Of a stretch of 64,000 bases of DNA, positions 1 through 8,914 are shown piece after piece. The translations under genes and the position numbers were made by a program. The DNA is taken from assembly GCA_050949905.1 (NCBI GenBank), contig JBMNGP010000005.1, positions 248,001 through 312,000 on the forward strand, read 5' to 3'. The notes under the pieces were generated by a model. That model was not told the origin of the DNA. It ran no database searches and saw only the letters and a program-made list of their open reading frames with translations. Numbering within the stretch: the first letter of the stretch is position 1; every line of letters starts with the position of its first letter. This stretch comes from DUML01 sp050949905 (lineage in GTDB: Bacteria > Bacillota > Desulfitobacteriia > Desulfitobacteriales > Syntrophobotulaceae).

Positions 1-160
1 CGTTAATGCCTCGACCCGTTTTACAGATGGGGGAAGATTTGGCTATGGGGCTGAAATTGGTATCAGTACGCAAAAGCTTCATGCCCGTGGGCCTATGGCT
101 TTGCCCGAATTAACGACTATCAAATATCTCATCTATGGAGAAAACCATATTGTAACCTAA
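1..160 (+). CDS. proA: gamma-glutamyl phosphate reductase, C-terminal end (partial)
   Basis: The reading frame starting at base 2 is open for 52 codons and stops with TAA at 158-160. The peptide contains VNASTRFTDGGRFGYG, then GISTQKLHARGP, then an ELTT stretch, which is the conserved C-terminus of ProA. ProA reduces gamma-glutamyl phosphate to glutamate semialdehyde with NADPH in cytoplasmic proline synthesis. The gene starts outside the window, so its start, catalytic cysteine and neighbours cannot be seen. A transposase remnant on the opposite strand ends 28 bp downstream. Confidence 0.93.
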   Translation, partial: VNASTRFTDGGRFGYGAEIGISTQKLHARGPMALPELTTIKYLIYGENHIVT

Positions 161-188
161 AGCCCGACAAGGTATTTTAGGTATTTTC

Positions 189-1259
189 TTAGAACCTCAA
201 ATACCACGACAAAAACATAACCTGTATCCCGATGTGCTTACTAATTGCTACAGTAATCGTGTCATGAGGAGATGCAGGTACTCTCTTACTATTGACATAA
301 ACCGGGAGACGATATTTCTGGCCTTCAAAAGAAAAGGATAATCCCGAATCAAGCTTTCTTGTAACCTGTTTAGAAAAAATAAGTTGAATTTGGGCTAAAT
401 CTACTTTAGGCAAATAAGCTTTCTCTGGTTTAGCAGCTTGGACGGCGAATTTGCGGTTGTAATAAGGAATATAGTGTTTGAGGAATTCATTAGCCTGCTC
501 AGTAGTAGTAATGCCTTTACGTTTCATATCTTTAACCAAGCGATCCTGCAAGGTCTCCCAGAGTCTTTCAATACCACCTTTAGCTTGAGCAGACTTAGCA
601 ATAATCAATAATATATTTAGCTCTTTTAGAGCTCTGGCGAAGTGAGGTTGTTTTTCTGTTTTACCGGCCAATTCCTCGGCAATTGACAGTTTCTTTTTCT
701 TCTTACTGTCATAAGCAAAGATACTTCTTCCATCGGTGTAGATTTCTCTTGGTAAGTGACCATCTCGATTCATCTGGAATATCAATTCACAGTAACCTTC
801 AAAAGTTTCCTCTTTTTCGAAATGAAGAGCCAGGATGCGACCGGTAGCATCGTCAATGGCACCATGCAAGTGTAGATAAGAGCCATTGCAAAGCCAATCG
901 AAGCTGGAAGCATCCATTAAGACCAATTCTCCTTCTCTTTCTCTAGCATTCCTGGAGCGATGTTTCTTAGGTCTGCGTTTAGCCTTAGGGGAGCGAATCC
1001 CCTTAGCTTTAAGGTATCTGGAGACAGTGCTGACAGACACAAATATACCATTTTCTTCAGCAAGAACATCAGTAGCATGACAGAAGTTATAGCCATTTAA
1101 TTCTGTCTCATAAATATGACAGATCGCGCTAGCAACTTCAGGATCGATTGCATTAGCAGGTTTACGCCCTCTATTCTTATGCAGTATACTCAAAACCCCA
1201 TTGTTGGATGCCTCCTTTTTCATCCAAGTATTTTCGAAATATATTGAAGAATCAGGCAA
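189..1259 (-). pseudogene. ISNCY-family transposase, N-terminally truncated
   Basis: This 356-residue frame carries a DDE integrase core. The acidic residues are seen in MDASSFDWL, IDDATGRIL, YTDGRSIF and the final KGGIERLWETLQDRLVKDM, and the C-terminal beta domain is present. Family members are usually about 430 residues and start with a helix-turn-helix DNA-binding domain. Here the frame opens at TTG 1259 just after an in-frame stop, at a point equal to the end of that domain. ATG 1223 is the only other reasonable start. I could not find matching terminal inverted repeats. It is probably a decayed insertion sequence without transposition activity; expression of the core is not excluded. 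Confidence 0.75.
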
Positions 1260-1303
1260 ATGGTGTTATAATTTGAAAAAATTATGACGAACGGCCTGCT
1301 ACT

Positions 1304-1321
1304 TTGTGAATAATTTTACAA
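1304..1321. promoter_or_regulatory. candidate Rex operator 1 upstream of hydC
   Basis: The 18-mer TTGTGAATAATTTTACAA matches the Firmicute Rex consensus TTGTGAAATATTTCACAA at about 14-15 of 18 positions, including the TTGTGAA half-site and the closing ACAA. Rex is an NADH/NAD+-sensing repressor known to control hydrogenase and fermentation genes. The assignment rests on motif resemblance only. Confidence 0.5.
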
Positions 1322-1334
1322 ATGTTAGTTTTAT

Positions 1335-1390
1335 GAAAATTACTTAAAGTTGAAAATCACTTAAAATTGAAAATACTGAAAATTGAAAAT
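1335..1390. repeat. imperfect tandem repeat (three 16-17 bp units)
   Basis: The unit is roughly GAAAATNACTTAAAATT. Copies start at 1335, 1352 and 1369, followed by a partial copy at 1385. Spacing is 17, 17 and 16 bp. It lies between the two Rex-like sites of the hyd leader and could be a phased regulator-binding array or simple AT-rich slippage. Confidence 0.6.
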
Positions 1391-1546
1391 TTCTATATAT
1401 TAAACATTCGATTTTGCGATTACATAAATTTGATTAACTGAAATGTTATCTCAAAAACACTTGGAAGCTATTTTATTTTTCATATTTTCTAAAAATGAGG
1501 TATTGCTATCATAAGGCTAAAGGGGGTATTTTTTGTTTTTATGTGA

Positions 1547-1564
1547 TTGTGCTCTTTAACACAA
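1547..1564. promoter_or_regulatory. candidate Rex operator 2, just before hydC RBS
   Basis: TTGTGCTCTTTAACACAA has perfect TTGTG/CACAA half-sites separated by 8 bp, the geometry of Rex operators. The centre does not match the usual A/T-rich core. It ends about 10 bp before the hydC Shine-Dalgarno sequence, where a bound repressor could block elongation or a promoter just upstream. Confidence 0.45.
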
Positions 1565-1586
1565 TAAAATTTTGAGGAGGTAAACA

Positions 1587-2093
1587 ATGAGCTGTGAACT
1601 TGAGAATTGTCAATGCTGTTGTGAAATAAGTGAACAACAGAAACTTGACATGATTTCCGAAGTGATTGAAAAGTACAAAAACAGAGAAGGTTGCTTGATT
1701 CAAGTTCTTCATATTTCTCAGAATATCTTCGGCTATTTACCACTTGAAGTTCAAAAATTTATTGCTGATGGTCTGGATAAACCTCTTTCTGAGGTTTCAG
1801 GAGTTGTGACCTTTTATTCCTTCTTTTCCACTGAACCCCGAGGAGAGCATACTATAAGGGTCTGCCTGGGAACCGCTTGCTATGTAAGAGGTGGCAAAAA
1901 AATAGTAGATCGCCTGGAAGAATTGCTAGGTGTGGAAGTTGGCGGGACAACCAAAGATCGTAAGTTTACGTTCGAAGTAGCTCGCTGTATTGGGGCCTGC
2001 GGACTGGCTCCGGCTATGATGATTGATGATGTTGTTTATAAGCAGGTTAACCCTGATAAGCTGGAAGCAATTCTGGCTAAATATTACAAATAG
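1587..2093 (+). CDS. hydC: NuoE/HydC-like hydrogenase subunit (thioredoxin-like [2Fe-2S])
   Basis: The 168-residue protein belongs to the 24-kDa subunit family of complex I. An N-terminal helical part is followed by a thioredoxin-like fold with the [2Fe-2S] ligands in CLGTACYVRGG (residues about 91-101) and CIGACGLAP (about 132-140). In multimeric [FeFe]-hydrogenases this small subunit carries an electron-relay cluster and binds the NuoF-like subunit. ATG 1587 is chosen for the GAGGAGG about 6 bp upstream. hydB begins 15 bp after the stop, so the genes are co-transcribed. There is a second Cys-rich stretch near the N-terminus (CELENCQCCCE) that is unusual for the family; its function is unknown. 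Confidence 0.9.
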   Translation: MSCELENCQCCCEISEQQKLDMISEVIEKYKNREGCLIQVLHISQNIFGYLPLEVQKFIADGLDKPLSEVSGVVTFYSFFSTEPRGEHTIRVCLGTACYVRGGKKIVDRLEELLGVEVGGTTKDRKFTFEVARCIGACGLAPAMMIDDVVYKQVNPDKLEAILAKYYK

Positions 2094-2108
2094 GGTGGAG
2101 GTGAGGAA

Positions 2109-5100
2109 ATGAGCGTTGTTCAAATCAATAGAATTGAGGATCTGGAAAATATAAAAAAGAATTATAATGAAAAACTCTCGAAATATAATTATCAGGTCTT
2201 GGTTTGCGGCGGGGCAGGCTGCGTCTCTTCAAATTGCGGTGAAGTTAAAGAGGCATTAATTAAGTGTCTTAAAGAATACAACTTGGAAAATAAAGTTGCT
2301 GTCATGGAAACCGGCTGTATGGGGACATGTGCGGTTGGCCCGGTTTTGCTTATTCTGCCTGATCAAATTTTCTATACGGAAGTTAATCCGGAGAAAATGA
2401 CAGAGATTGTTAAATCCCATCTTATTAATGGAACAGTGCTAGAAAAATATACTTTTTACGATCAAGCCCTCGCTAAGCATGTTCCCAATATTAATGATAT
2501 TGATTTCTTTAAAAATCAAGTGAAGATAGCTTTAAGAAATTGCGGAGCGATTGATTATTCATCTATTGAGGCTTATATTGCCAAGGATGGTTATTTTGCT
2601 ATTGCTAAGGCTTTAGCTTACATGTCTCAGCAGGATGTTGTCGATGAACTTAAAAAATCCGGCTTAAGAGGCCGCGGTGGGGCCGGTTTCCCGACCGGTG
2701 TTAAGTGGGAAGCAGGACTTAGAGCACAGGCTGACCAAAAATATATTGTTTGTAATGCTGACGAGGGAGACCCGGGAGCTTTTATGGACAGAAGCATTCT
2801 GGAAGGAGACCCTCATGGCGTAATTGAAGGGATGATGCTCGGAGGCTATGCTATTGGTGCCACTATGGGTTATGTTTATGTGCGTGCTGAGTATCCTATT
2901 GCTGTGGAGCGCTTAGGAGCTGCGATTGAAGAAGCGCGTCAATACGGTTTGTTGGGGAATAAGCTGTTCGGTACGGATTTTACATTTGATTTGGAAATTC
3001 GGATTGGCGCTGGGGCTTTTGTCTGCGGTGAGGAAACATCCCTAATGGCTTCTGTCGAAGGCCAGCGCGGTGAACCCAAGCAAAAACCGCCCTTCCCCTT
3101 TGAACGGGGATTATTCGGCAAACCAACTATCATTAATAATGTTGAGACTTTCGCTAATGTAGCTCCCATTATTCAGAAAGGGGCTCACTGGTTTGCTCAA
3201 TTTGGCACCGAAAGCAGTAAAGGAACTAAGGTATTTGCTTTAGCCGGCAATGTCGTCAATACCGGAATCGTTGAAGTCCCAATGGGGATCAGCCTTGGAG
3301 ATATTCTTTTTAAGATTGGCGGGGGAATTCCGGGAGGGAAATCCTTTAAAGCCGCTCAGGCCGGCGGGCCTTCTGGCGGATGTCTTACTAAGGAATACTT
3401 AAATACTCCCGTAGATTATGAGCATATCGCTAAGTTAGGTGCTATTATGGGCTCCGGCGGGCTTATTGTTATGAATGAAGATACCTGCATGGTAGATACC
3501 GCCAGGTACTTTATGGAATTTATCCAAGATGAATCCTGTGGAAAATGTGTTCCCTGCAGAATTGGCACCAAGCGGATGCTGGAAATCTTGGAGCGAATTA
3601 CTCAAGGTAAAGGCGAAGAAGGGGATATTGAGCTTCTGGAAGAGCTCAGTTATGTTATTAGAGAGTCAGCTATGTGCGGTTTAGGCCAGACTGCGCCTAA
3701 TCCAGTCTTAAGCACAATCAAATATTTCCGGGAGGAATATGAAGAACATATCAAAGATAAATACTGCCGAGCCGGAGTATGTTCAGACCTGTTTACTTCC
3801 CCGTGTGAAAATGCTTGTCCGGCCGGAGTTAATGTCCCGGGTTATATGGGTTTGATTTCGGTTGGCAGGTATATTGATGCCTATAATCTTGTTCGTCAAG
3901 AAAATCCCTTCCCTGCCGTCTGCGGTAGGATTTGTACACATCCCTGCGAGAGCAAATGTCGGAGAGCTCAGCTTGACGAACCTGTAGCAATTTCCGACCT
4001 GAAGAGATTTGTAGCTGATTATGCCTTTAAGCACGAACAGCCGTTTTCTAAAGATATTGTTTTCCCCAAGAATGGTAAGAGCGTTGGTATTATTGGGGCA
4101 GGTCCTTCCGGGCTGACCTGTGGTTATTATTTAGCCAGGTTAGGCTATGATGTCCATGTTTACGAATCCCAGCCGGTGGCCGGTGGGGTTCTGGCCTTTG
4201 GTATTCCGGAATACCGGCTGCCTAAGGATGTTCTGGCTCATGAAATAGAACTTATCGAGCAGGTTGGTGTCAATATTCATCTCAATACTGAAGTTGGGAA
4301 GGACATTACTCTTGAGGAGCTGCGGCAGAAACACGAGTCTATTTATATAGCTACCGGTATTCAACTGCCAATGAAAATTGATATCCCAGGAGAAGAGCTG
4401 GGCGGCGTTGTTCACGGGTTGGATTTTCTCCGTAAAGTTAACCTTGGACATGAGGTTCAGATAGGGGAAACAGTTGCTGTTATCGGCGGAGGAAATACGG
4501 CAATTGATGCGGCACGCACAGCTTTAAGGCTTGGTGCGAAAAAGGTTATGATCCTCTACAGGAGGAGTATAGAGGATATGCCTGCCGATCCCAGAGAAAT
4601 CCACGATTCCATCGAAGAAGGAATTGAGATCATGCCGTTAGTTGCGCCGGTTCGTTTCCTGGGCAAGGATAAGATTGAAGAAATTGAATGTGTTCGGATG
4701 GAACTGGGTGGGTTTGATTCCGCAGGCCGCAGAAGGCCTAAAGCTGTTGAAGGATCTAACTTCACGCTTAAGGTTGATATGGTGATACCAGCTGTAAGCC
4801 AAACCTCCGATCTGCCTTTTATTAAGAAAGAAGAAGTGGAAATGACGGAGTGGGGGACGTTTGTCACCGATAAGGAGACCTTAATGACCACTATGGATGG
4901 AATCTTTGCCGGCGGTGACGTGGCCAGAGGATCGGATGTAGCAATCACGGCTATTGCCGACGGGAAGAAAGCAGCAATTTCCATAGACCGCTATCTCGGT
5001 GGCAATGGTATCCTTAACAAAGGCCAAGATATTGAGATTCCAATGCCTACGGATGAAGATGAATTGGTTGAACATGAACGTTTCCCAATGGAAATTCTTG

Positions 5101-5204
5101 ATCCGGAGAAGAGAAAAGATAATTTCCTTGAGGTTGTCCAAGGCTATCACAAACTCAACGCCATTGCAGAGTCAATGCGCTGTTTACGTTGTGACAGGAG
5201 GTAG
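2109..5204 (+). CDS. hydB: HydB-GltD fusion: NuoF-like flavoprotein fused to a GltD-like NADPH:acceptor domain
   Basis: The 1031 residues contain two enzymes in one chain. The N-terminal half is HydB/NuoF: a thioredoxin-like [2Fe-2S] domain (Cys 33, 38, 70, 74), the FMN/NADH site (GLRGRGGAGFPTG near residue 190 and CNADEGDPGAF near 220), an SLBB region and the [4Fe-4S] motif ESCGKCVPC near 476. The second half, from about residue 560, resembles the GltD/NfnB/DPD N-terminal family: a Cys-rich two-cluster helical domain (CENACPAG, then CGRICTHPCESKC), an FAD-binding GAGPSG near 662, an NAD(P)-binding GGGNTAIDAA near 795 and YRRS near 817, closing with CLRC. Known HydB proteins are about 600 residues and bifurcate between NADH and ferredoxin. 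The extra domain suggests coupling to NADPH as well. The operon context with hydC and hydA supports a soluble multimeric hydrogenase. Confidence 0.9.
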   Translation: MSVVQINRIEDLENIKKNYNEKLSKYNYQVLVCGGAGCVSSNCGEVKEALIKCLKEYNLENKVAVMETGCMGTCAVGPVLLILPDQIFYTEVNPEKMTEIVKSHLINGTVLEKYTFYDQALAKHVPNINDIDFFKNQVKIALRNCGAIDYSSIEAYIAKDGYFAIAKALAYMSQQDVVDELKKSGLRGRGGAGFPTGVKWEAGLRAQADQKYIVCNADEGDPGAFMDRSILEGDPHGVIEGMMLGGYAIGATMGYVYVRAEYPIAVERLGAAIEEARQYGLLGNKLFGTDFTFDLEIRIGAGAFVCGEETSLMASVEGQRGEPKQKPPFPFERGLFGKPTIINNVETFANVAPIIQKGAHWFAQFGTESSKGTKVFALAGNVVNTGIVEVPMGISLGDILFKIGGGIPGGKSFKAAQAGGPSGGCLTKEYLNTPVDYEHIAKLGAIMGSGGLIVMNEDTCMVDTARYFMEFIQDESCGKCVPCRIGTKRMLEILERITQGKGEEGDIELLEELSYVIRESAMCGLGQTAPNPVLSTIKYFREEYEEHIKDKYCRAGVCSDLFTSPCENACPAGVNVPGYMGLISVGRYIDAYNLVRQENPFPAVCGRICTHPCESKCRRAQLDEPVAISDLKRFVADYAFKHEQPFSKDIVFPKNGKSVGIIGAGPSGLTCGYYLARLGYDVHVYESQPVAGGVLAFGIPEYRLPKDVLAHEIELIEQVGVNIHLNTEVGKDITLEELRQKHESIYIATGIQLPMKIDIPGEELGGVVHGLDFLRKVNLGHEVQIGETVAVIGGGNTAIDAARTALRLGAKKVMILYRRSIEDMPADPREIHDSIEEGIEIMPLVAPVRFLGKDKIEEIECVRMELGGFDSAGRRRPKAVEGSNFTLKVDMVIPAVSQTSDLPFIKKEEVEMTEWGTFVTDKETLMTTMDGIFAGGDVARGSDVAITAIADGKKAAISIDRYLGGNGILNKGQDIEIPMPTDEDELVEHERFPMEILDPEKRKDNFLEVVQGYHKLNAIAESMRCLRCDRR

Positions 5205-5209
5205 GTGAG

Positions 5210-6994
5210 ATGATGATCAATTTAGAAATTAATGGCAAGAAAATAAGTGTTCCGGAAGGTTCAACTATAATGGAAGCTGCTAGGCAGAGCAATATCTATA
5301 TTCCAAATCTCTGCTATTTGGAAGGTGTTCATAAATTCGGCTCCTGCAGGCTGTGCGTTGTAGAGGTCGAAGGGGCCAGGAATTTACAAGCATCTTGTAT
5401 GGTTCCGGTGAGGGAAGGTATGGTCGTTAGAACCAATACCGAAAAAGTTAGAAAAGCTCGAAAGGTTCTCTATGAATTGCTTCTCTCCGATCATCCTAAA
5501 GACTGCCTGAGCTGTGAACGCAACCAAAGCTGTGAACTGCAAGAAATAGGCTATCTTCTAGGTGTGACCGAAGCCCGTTTTGCAGGTCAGCGCTCGGTTG
5601 GTATTGAAGAATTTTCTCCTTCCATTACCCGGGATATGTCCAAATGTATCCTTTGCCGCAGATGTATTACAGCCTGTAATGAAATTCAGGGTGTGGGAAT
5701 TCTTAACGCCCAGAATCGTGGTTTTAAAACCGTTATAGGGCCGGCTATGGACTTACCTTTAAATTCCGTCAACTGTGCTTATTGCGGACAGTGTACAGTT
5801 GTTTGTCCTGTGGGTGCTTTACAAGAAACGGATGCTATTGGAAATGTTTGGGAAGCGATTAATAACCCCCAAAAAAGAGTTGTGGTACAGGTTGCTCCTG
5901 CTATCAGAGCCGCTATCGGCGAGGAATTTGGTTTGGAGCCCGGGACGCTCGTTACCGGAAAACTGGCAACTGCTCTGCGGGAATTGGGTTTTGATGATGT
6001 TTTTGATACTAACTTTACTGCCGACCTGACGATAATCGAAGAAGGAACTGAATTTTTAACCAGGGTGAAGAATGCCCTGACCGGAGGTTCTGCGACACTT
6101 CCCATGATTACCAGCTGCAGCCCGGGTTGGATCAAGTATATTGAGCATACCTTCCCGCAAGAGTTAGACCATCTTTCTACTTGCAAGTCACCCCATACCA
6201 TGCTGGGAGCCTTAGCAAAGTCATATTATGCAGACAAGATTAATGTTGATCCTAAAGACATGTATGTGGTGTCTATTATGCCCTGTACGGCCAAAAAATT
6301 TGAGATTATCAGGCCGGAGATGCAAAATAATGGAGTCCCCAATGTTGATGCAGTTTTAACTACCAGAGAGTTGGCTAGAATGATTAAGGGAGCCGGTATT
6401 GATTTTGTTAATCTGGAAGACAGTATGTTTGATAATCCTCTGGGGCTTTCTTCCGGTGCTGCAGACATTTTTGGCGTTACCGGAGGGGTAATGGAAGCGG
6501 CTCTCAGAACAGTCTATGAATTAGTGACCGGCAGAGAGCTTCCTTTCGATCAACTGCATGTAACGCCAATCGTAGGCTTAGAGCAGATTAAAACCGCTGA
6601 TCTCTTGATAGAAAATCCGCTTGAAGAATATAAGTTCTTAGATGGTGTGACAGTCAAGGTTGCTGTAACCAGCGGCTTAAAAGGTGCTAAGATTTTGCTG
6701 GATCAAATTGCTAAAGGTGAATCTCCCTATCACTTTATTGAAGTAATGGGGTGCCCCGGAGGATGCATCAGTGGAGGAGGCCAACCCAGGCCGACTACTC
6801 CGGAAATTCGCCAAAAACGCTTGGAAGCAATCTATAAAGAAGATGAAGGCAAAGAGCTTAGGAAATCACATGAGAATGAATATATCAAAAAGCTTTATGA
6901 TGAGTTCCTTAAAGAGCCAAACGGTCATTTATCCCACGAGCTGCTGCATACCCACTACACGAAACGCGGCAAATATAATGAATATCTTGCTTAG
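5210..6994 (+). CDS. hydA: [FeFe]-hydrogenase catalytic subunit, cytoplasmic, multimeric type
   Basis: The 594-residue protein makes or uses H2 at an H-cluster. In order it has an N-terminal [2Fe-2S] ferredoxin domain (GSCRLCVVEVEG), a His-Cys3 [4Fe-4S] site (HPKDCLSCERNQSC), a 2[4Fe-4S] ferredoxin domain (CILCRRCITAC and CAYCGQC), and the H-cluster motifs TSCSPGW, MPCTAKKFE and EVMGCPGGCISGGGQP. It ends with the small-subunit-like tail (HELLHTHYT). No signal peptide is present, so it acts in the cytoplasm. It follows hydB by 5 bp with GACAGGAGGTAGGTGAG as ribosome binding site, and two adjacent ATG codons could start it. With HydB and HydC it probably forms an electron-bifurcating or confurcating complex (family knowledge). 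Confidence 0.95.
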   Translation: MMINLEINGKKISVPEGSTIMEAARQSNIYIPNLCYLEGVHKFGSCRLCVVEVEGARNLQASCMVPVREGMVVRTNTEKVRKARKVLYELLLSDHPKDCLSCERNQSCELQEIGYLLGVTEARFAGQRSVGIEEFSPSITRDMSKCILCRRCITACNEIQGVGILNAQNRGFKTVIGPAMDLPLNSVNCAYCGQCTVVCPVGALQETDAIGNVWEAINNPQKRVVVQVAPAIRAAIGEEFGLEPGTLVTGKLATALRELGFDDVFDTNFTADLTIIEEGTEFLTRVKNALTGGSATLPMITSCSPGWIKYIEHTFPQELDHLSTCKSPHTMLGALAKSYYADKINVDPKDMYVVSIMPCTAKKFEIIRPEMQNNGVPNVDAVLTTRELARMIKGAGIDFVNLEDSMFDNPLGLSSGAADIFGVTGGVMEAALRTVYELVTGRELPFDQLHVTPIVGLEQIKTADLLIENPLEEYKFLDGVTVKVAVTSGLKGAKILLDQIAKGESPYHFIEVMGCPGGCISGGGQPRPTTPEIRQKRLEAIYKEDEGKELRKSHENEYIKKLYDEFLKEPNGHLSHELLHTHYTKRGKYNEYLA

Positions 6995-7020
6995 TAACCG
7001 GTTCAATAATCAAGCGAATT

Positions 7021-7057
7021 AAACATGAAAGAGCCTTCAATAGGCTCTTTCATGTTT
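7021..7057 (+). terminator. hyd operon terminator (15-bp perfect hairpin)
   Basis: The arms at 7021-7035 and 7043-7057 are perfectly complementary around the loop TTCAATA. The right arm ends in GTTT with only a weak T-run, so it may act in both directions. It sits 27 bp after the hydA stop codon. Confidence 0.75.
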
Positions 7058-7145
7058 AGGGTATGTACCACGCCTGAAGATAATGAATAGTCATCAACCT
7101 GATTCATGAAAAACGCTAACAATACATTGTTGAAAGAACCTCCTG

Positions 7146-7180
7146 GTTGTATCCTTGTTAATTAGTTGTATCCTTATTAA
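7146..7180. repeat. direct repeat GTTGTATCCTTRTTAA, two copies
   Basis: Two 16-bp copies differing at one base start at 7146 and 7165, a 19-bp period (close to two helical turns). They are about 65-100 bp before the ABC-transporter permease. This arrangement suits a dimeric activator or repressor, but no regulator can be named. A TTGTAATTAATATCACAA dyad (7198-7215) with Rex-like geometry follows them. Confidence 0.5.
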
Positions 7181-7244
7181 GCGGTATGTTAAGATAATTG
7201 TAATTAATATCACAATATAAAATAGGGAAGGATATATCAGCAGT

Positions 7245-8060
7245 ATGACTTTGAACTATAAACAGTTCGATAGCAAAATGGCGCAAGTTAAAACTAATGG
7301 TAAAAATACATTTAAAATAATAATTCGCGGAATTGTCTTTCCTGTTCTAGTTCTAATTATTTGGGAACTAGCTGCTCGCTTGCATTTGGTCAATGAATAT
7401 TTTCTGCCTTCACCTAGTAAAATTTTCGATACGTTTAGCATCATGCTTCTTAGCGGCGAATTGGCGGAACACCTCTTAGCAAGTGTGAGAAGGCTAATTT
7501 ATGGCTTTCTGATAACTGTTGTATTTGCAATTCCATTGGGGATTTTAGTCGGTAAGACCAAGTATTTTCGTCACTATGTTAACCCGACTTTATCTTTCTT
7601 ACAACAGATTCCCCCCATTGCCTGGATTCCAATTTTTATTCTCTGGTTAGGAATTGATGAAGCCAATAAAGTAGCGGTTATTGTATATGCTTCATTTTTC
7701 CCGGTTTTTCTGAATACTGTCCATGGGGTTAATAGTGTTGACCCTAGGCTGGTTGAAGTTGGAAGAGCCTACATGCTTACCCCTCTGGAAATGGTACGCA
7801 GGATTTATATACCTTCGGCGGTAATGTCCATTTTTGTAGGGCTAAGATTAGGCCTCAGCAATTGTTGGCGGGCTTTGGTTGGGGCTGAACTTATTGCCGC
7901 CTCTTCAGGGATTGGATATCTTATTACTGAAGGGAGAACTCTGTCTCAACCTAATACAATATTTGTAGCTATTTTTACTATTGGTGTAGCAGGCTCGTTA
8001 TTGGATTTAACTTTAAAACGAACAGAAAGAAAGCTTATGCCGTGGAAAAAAAGAGTATAA
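7245..8060 (+). CDS. ABC importer permease, nitrate/sulfonate/taurine (SsuC/TauC) family
   Basis: The 271-residue membrane protein has about six transmembrane segments and the permease coupling (EAA-like) loop near residues 175-205 (GRAYMLTPLEMVRRIYIPSA). It belongs with the SsuC/TauC/NrtB/ThiX group. It is the first of three genes (permease, ATPase, binding protein) that make a complete importer in the cytoplasmic membrane. The substrate cannot be read from sequence; sulfonates, taurine, thiamine precursors and aromatic acids are all carried by this family. ATG 7245 has only a distant GGAAGG, so the start is uncertain by about 10 codons. Confidence 0.88.
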   Translation: MTLNYKQFDSKMAQVKTNGKNTFKIIIRGIVFPVLVLIIWELAARLHLVNEYFLPSPSKIFDTFSIMLLSGELAEHLLASVRRLIYGFLITVVFAIPLGILVGKTKYFRHYVNPTLSFLQQIPPIAWIPIFILWLGIDEANKVAVIVYASFFPVFLNTVHGVNSVDPRLVEVGRAYMLTPLEMVRRIYIPSAVMSIFVGLRLGLSNCWRALVGAELIAASSGIGYLITEGRTLSQPNTIFVAIFTIGVAGSLLDLTLKRTERKLMPWKKRV

Positions 8061-8076
8061 TTAATGGGGAAATGAA

Positions 8077-8823
8077 ATGAGCAGCAACATATTAGTAGAA
8101 CTTAAGAATATTAGCAAGACCTTCCAAAGCGATTGGGGAAGTGTTGAGGCTCTTCAAAGAATTAGCTTTTCTTGTCGGGAAAGGGAATTCATTTCTATTG
8201 TCGGGGCGAGCGGCTGTGGTAAAACTACTCTTTTGAGGATTATTGCCGGTTTGGAGAGTCCTAGCAGTGGGGAAGCTTTTTTCAATGGAGAAAAAATTGA
8301 TGGGCCAGGTTATGACCGAGCGGTTGTTTTTCAAGATCCAAGATTGTTTCCATGGCTGACAGTAGAGAGAAATATTTCTTTACCCATAGAGGGTCGAAAG
8401 GATTCTCAGAAAATCGAGCAAATAGTTGATCAGACACTGCGCTTGGTAGAGATGAGCAATTTTAGAAAAGCATATCCCTACGAATTATCCGGTGGGATGG
8501 CTCAGCGCGTTGCAATTGCTCGGGCACTAGCTTTTGAGCCTAAAGCTCTTTTAATGGATGAGCCTTTTTCCGCTCTTGATGCTCAGACCAGGTCAAGGCT
8601 CCAGTTGGAACTGATAGACCTCTGGTGTAAAACAGATCGAACCATTATCATGGTTACGCACGACATAGAGGAAGCCTTAATTCTTAGTCAGAAAGTTATC
8701 ATAATGACACCGGCACCGGGAACAATTAAGGAAATCTTAAAGGTACCATTGGCTTATCCGAGAAATAAAGACACCTTGGACTTTATTGAATTAAGAAAAT
8801 ATATCTTAAAGAGTATTTTGTAA
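8077..8823 (+). CDS. ABC importer ATPase, nitrate/sulfonate/taurine (SsuB/TauB) family
   Basis: The 248-residue ATPase energises the importer with the preceding permease. It has Walker A GASGCGKTT (near residue 42), the Q-loop VVFQDPRLFPW, the signature LSGGMAQRVAIARAL, Walker B ALLMDEPFSALD and the H-loop VTHDIEEAL. The length and the order of motifs are normal for SsuB/TauB. It starts 16 bp after the permease stop with GGGGAAATGA upstream of ATG, so it is translated from the same mRNA. Confidence 0.92.
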   Translation: MSSNILVELKNISKTFQSDWGSVEALQRISFSCREREFISIVGASGCGKTTLLRIIAGLESPSSGEAFFNGEKIDGPGYDRAVVFQDPRLFPWLTVERNISLPIEGRKDSQKIEQIVDQTLRLVEMSNFRKAYPYELSGGMAQRVAIARALAFEPKALLMDEPFSALDAQTRSRLQLELIDLWCKTDRTIIMVTHDIEEALILSQKVIIMTPAPGTIKEILKVPLAYPRNKDTLDFIELRKYILKSIL

Positions 8824-8914
8824 GAGTAAGAAAAGCAAGTAACAGCTGTTTTAAAGCAGTTGATTATTAAATCTTATTTAAAAAATGGTTATTATTTATC
8901 GGGGAGGTTTAAGT

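Larger units (their letters stand above)
1260..1586 (+). promoter_or_regulatory. leader of the hydCBA operon (AT-rich, no gene)
   Basis: This is 327 bp without a credible ORF between the transposase remnant and hydC. It holds two Rex-like dyads (1304-1321 and 1547-1564), three imperfect 16-17 bp tandem repeats (1335-1390) and a good Shine-Dalgarno sequence (GAGGAGG, about 1574-1580) for hydC. The composition is too AT-rich to choose one sigma-A promoter with confidence. Confidence 0.6.
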
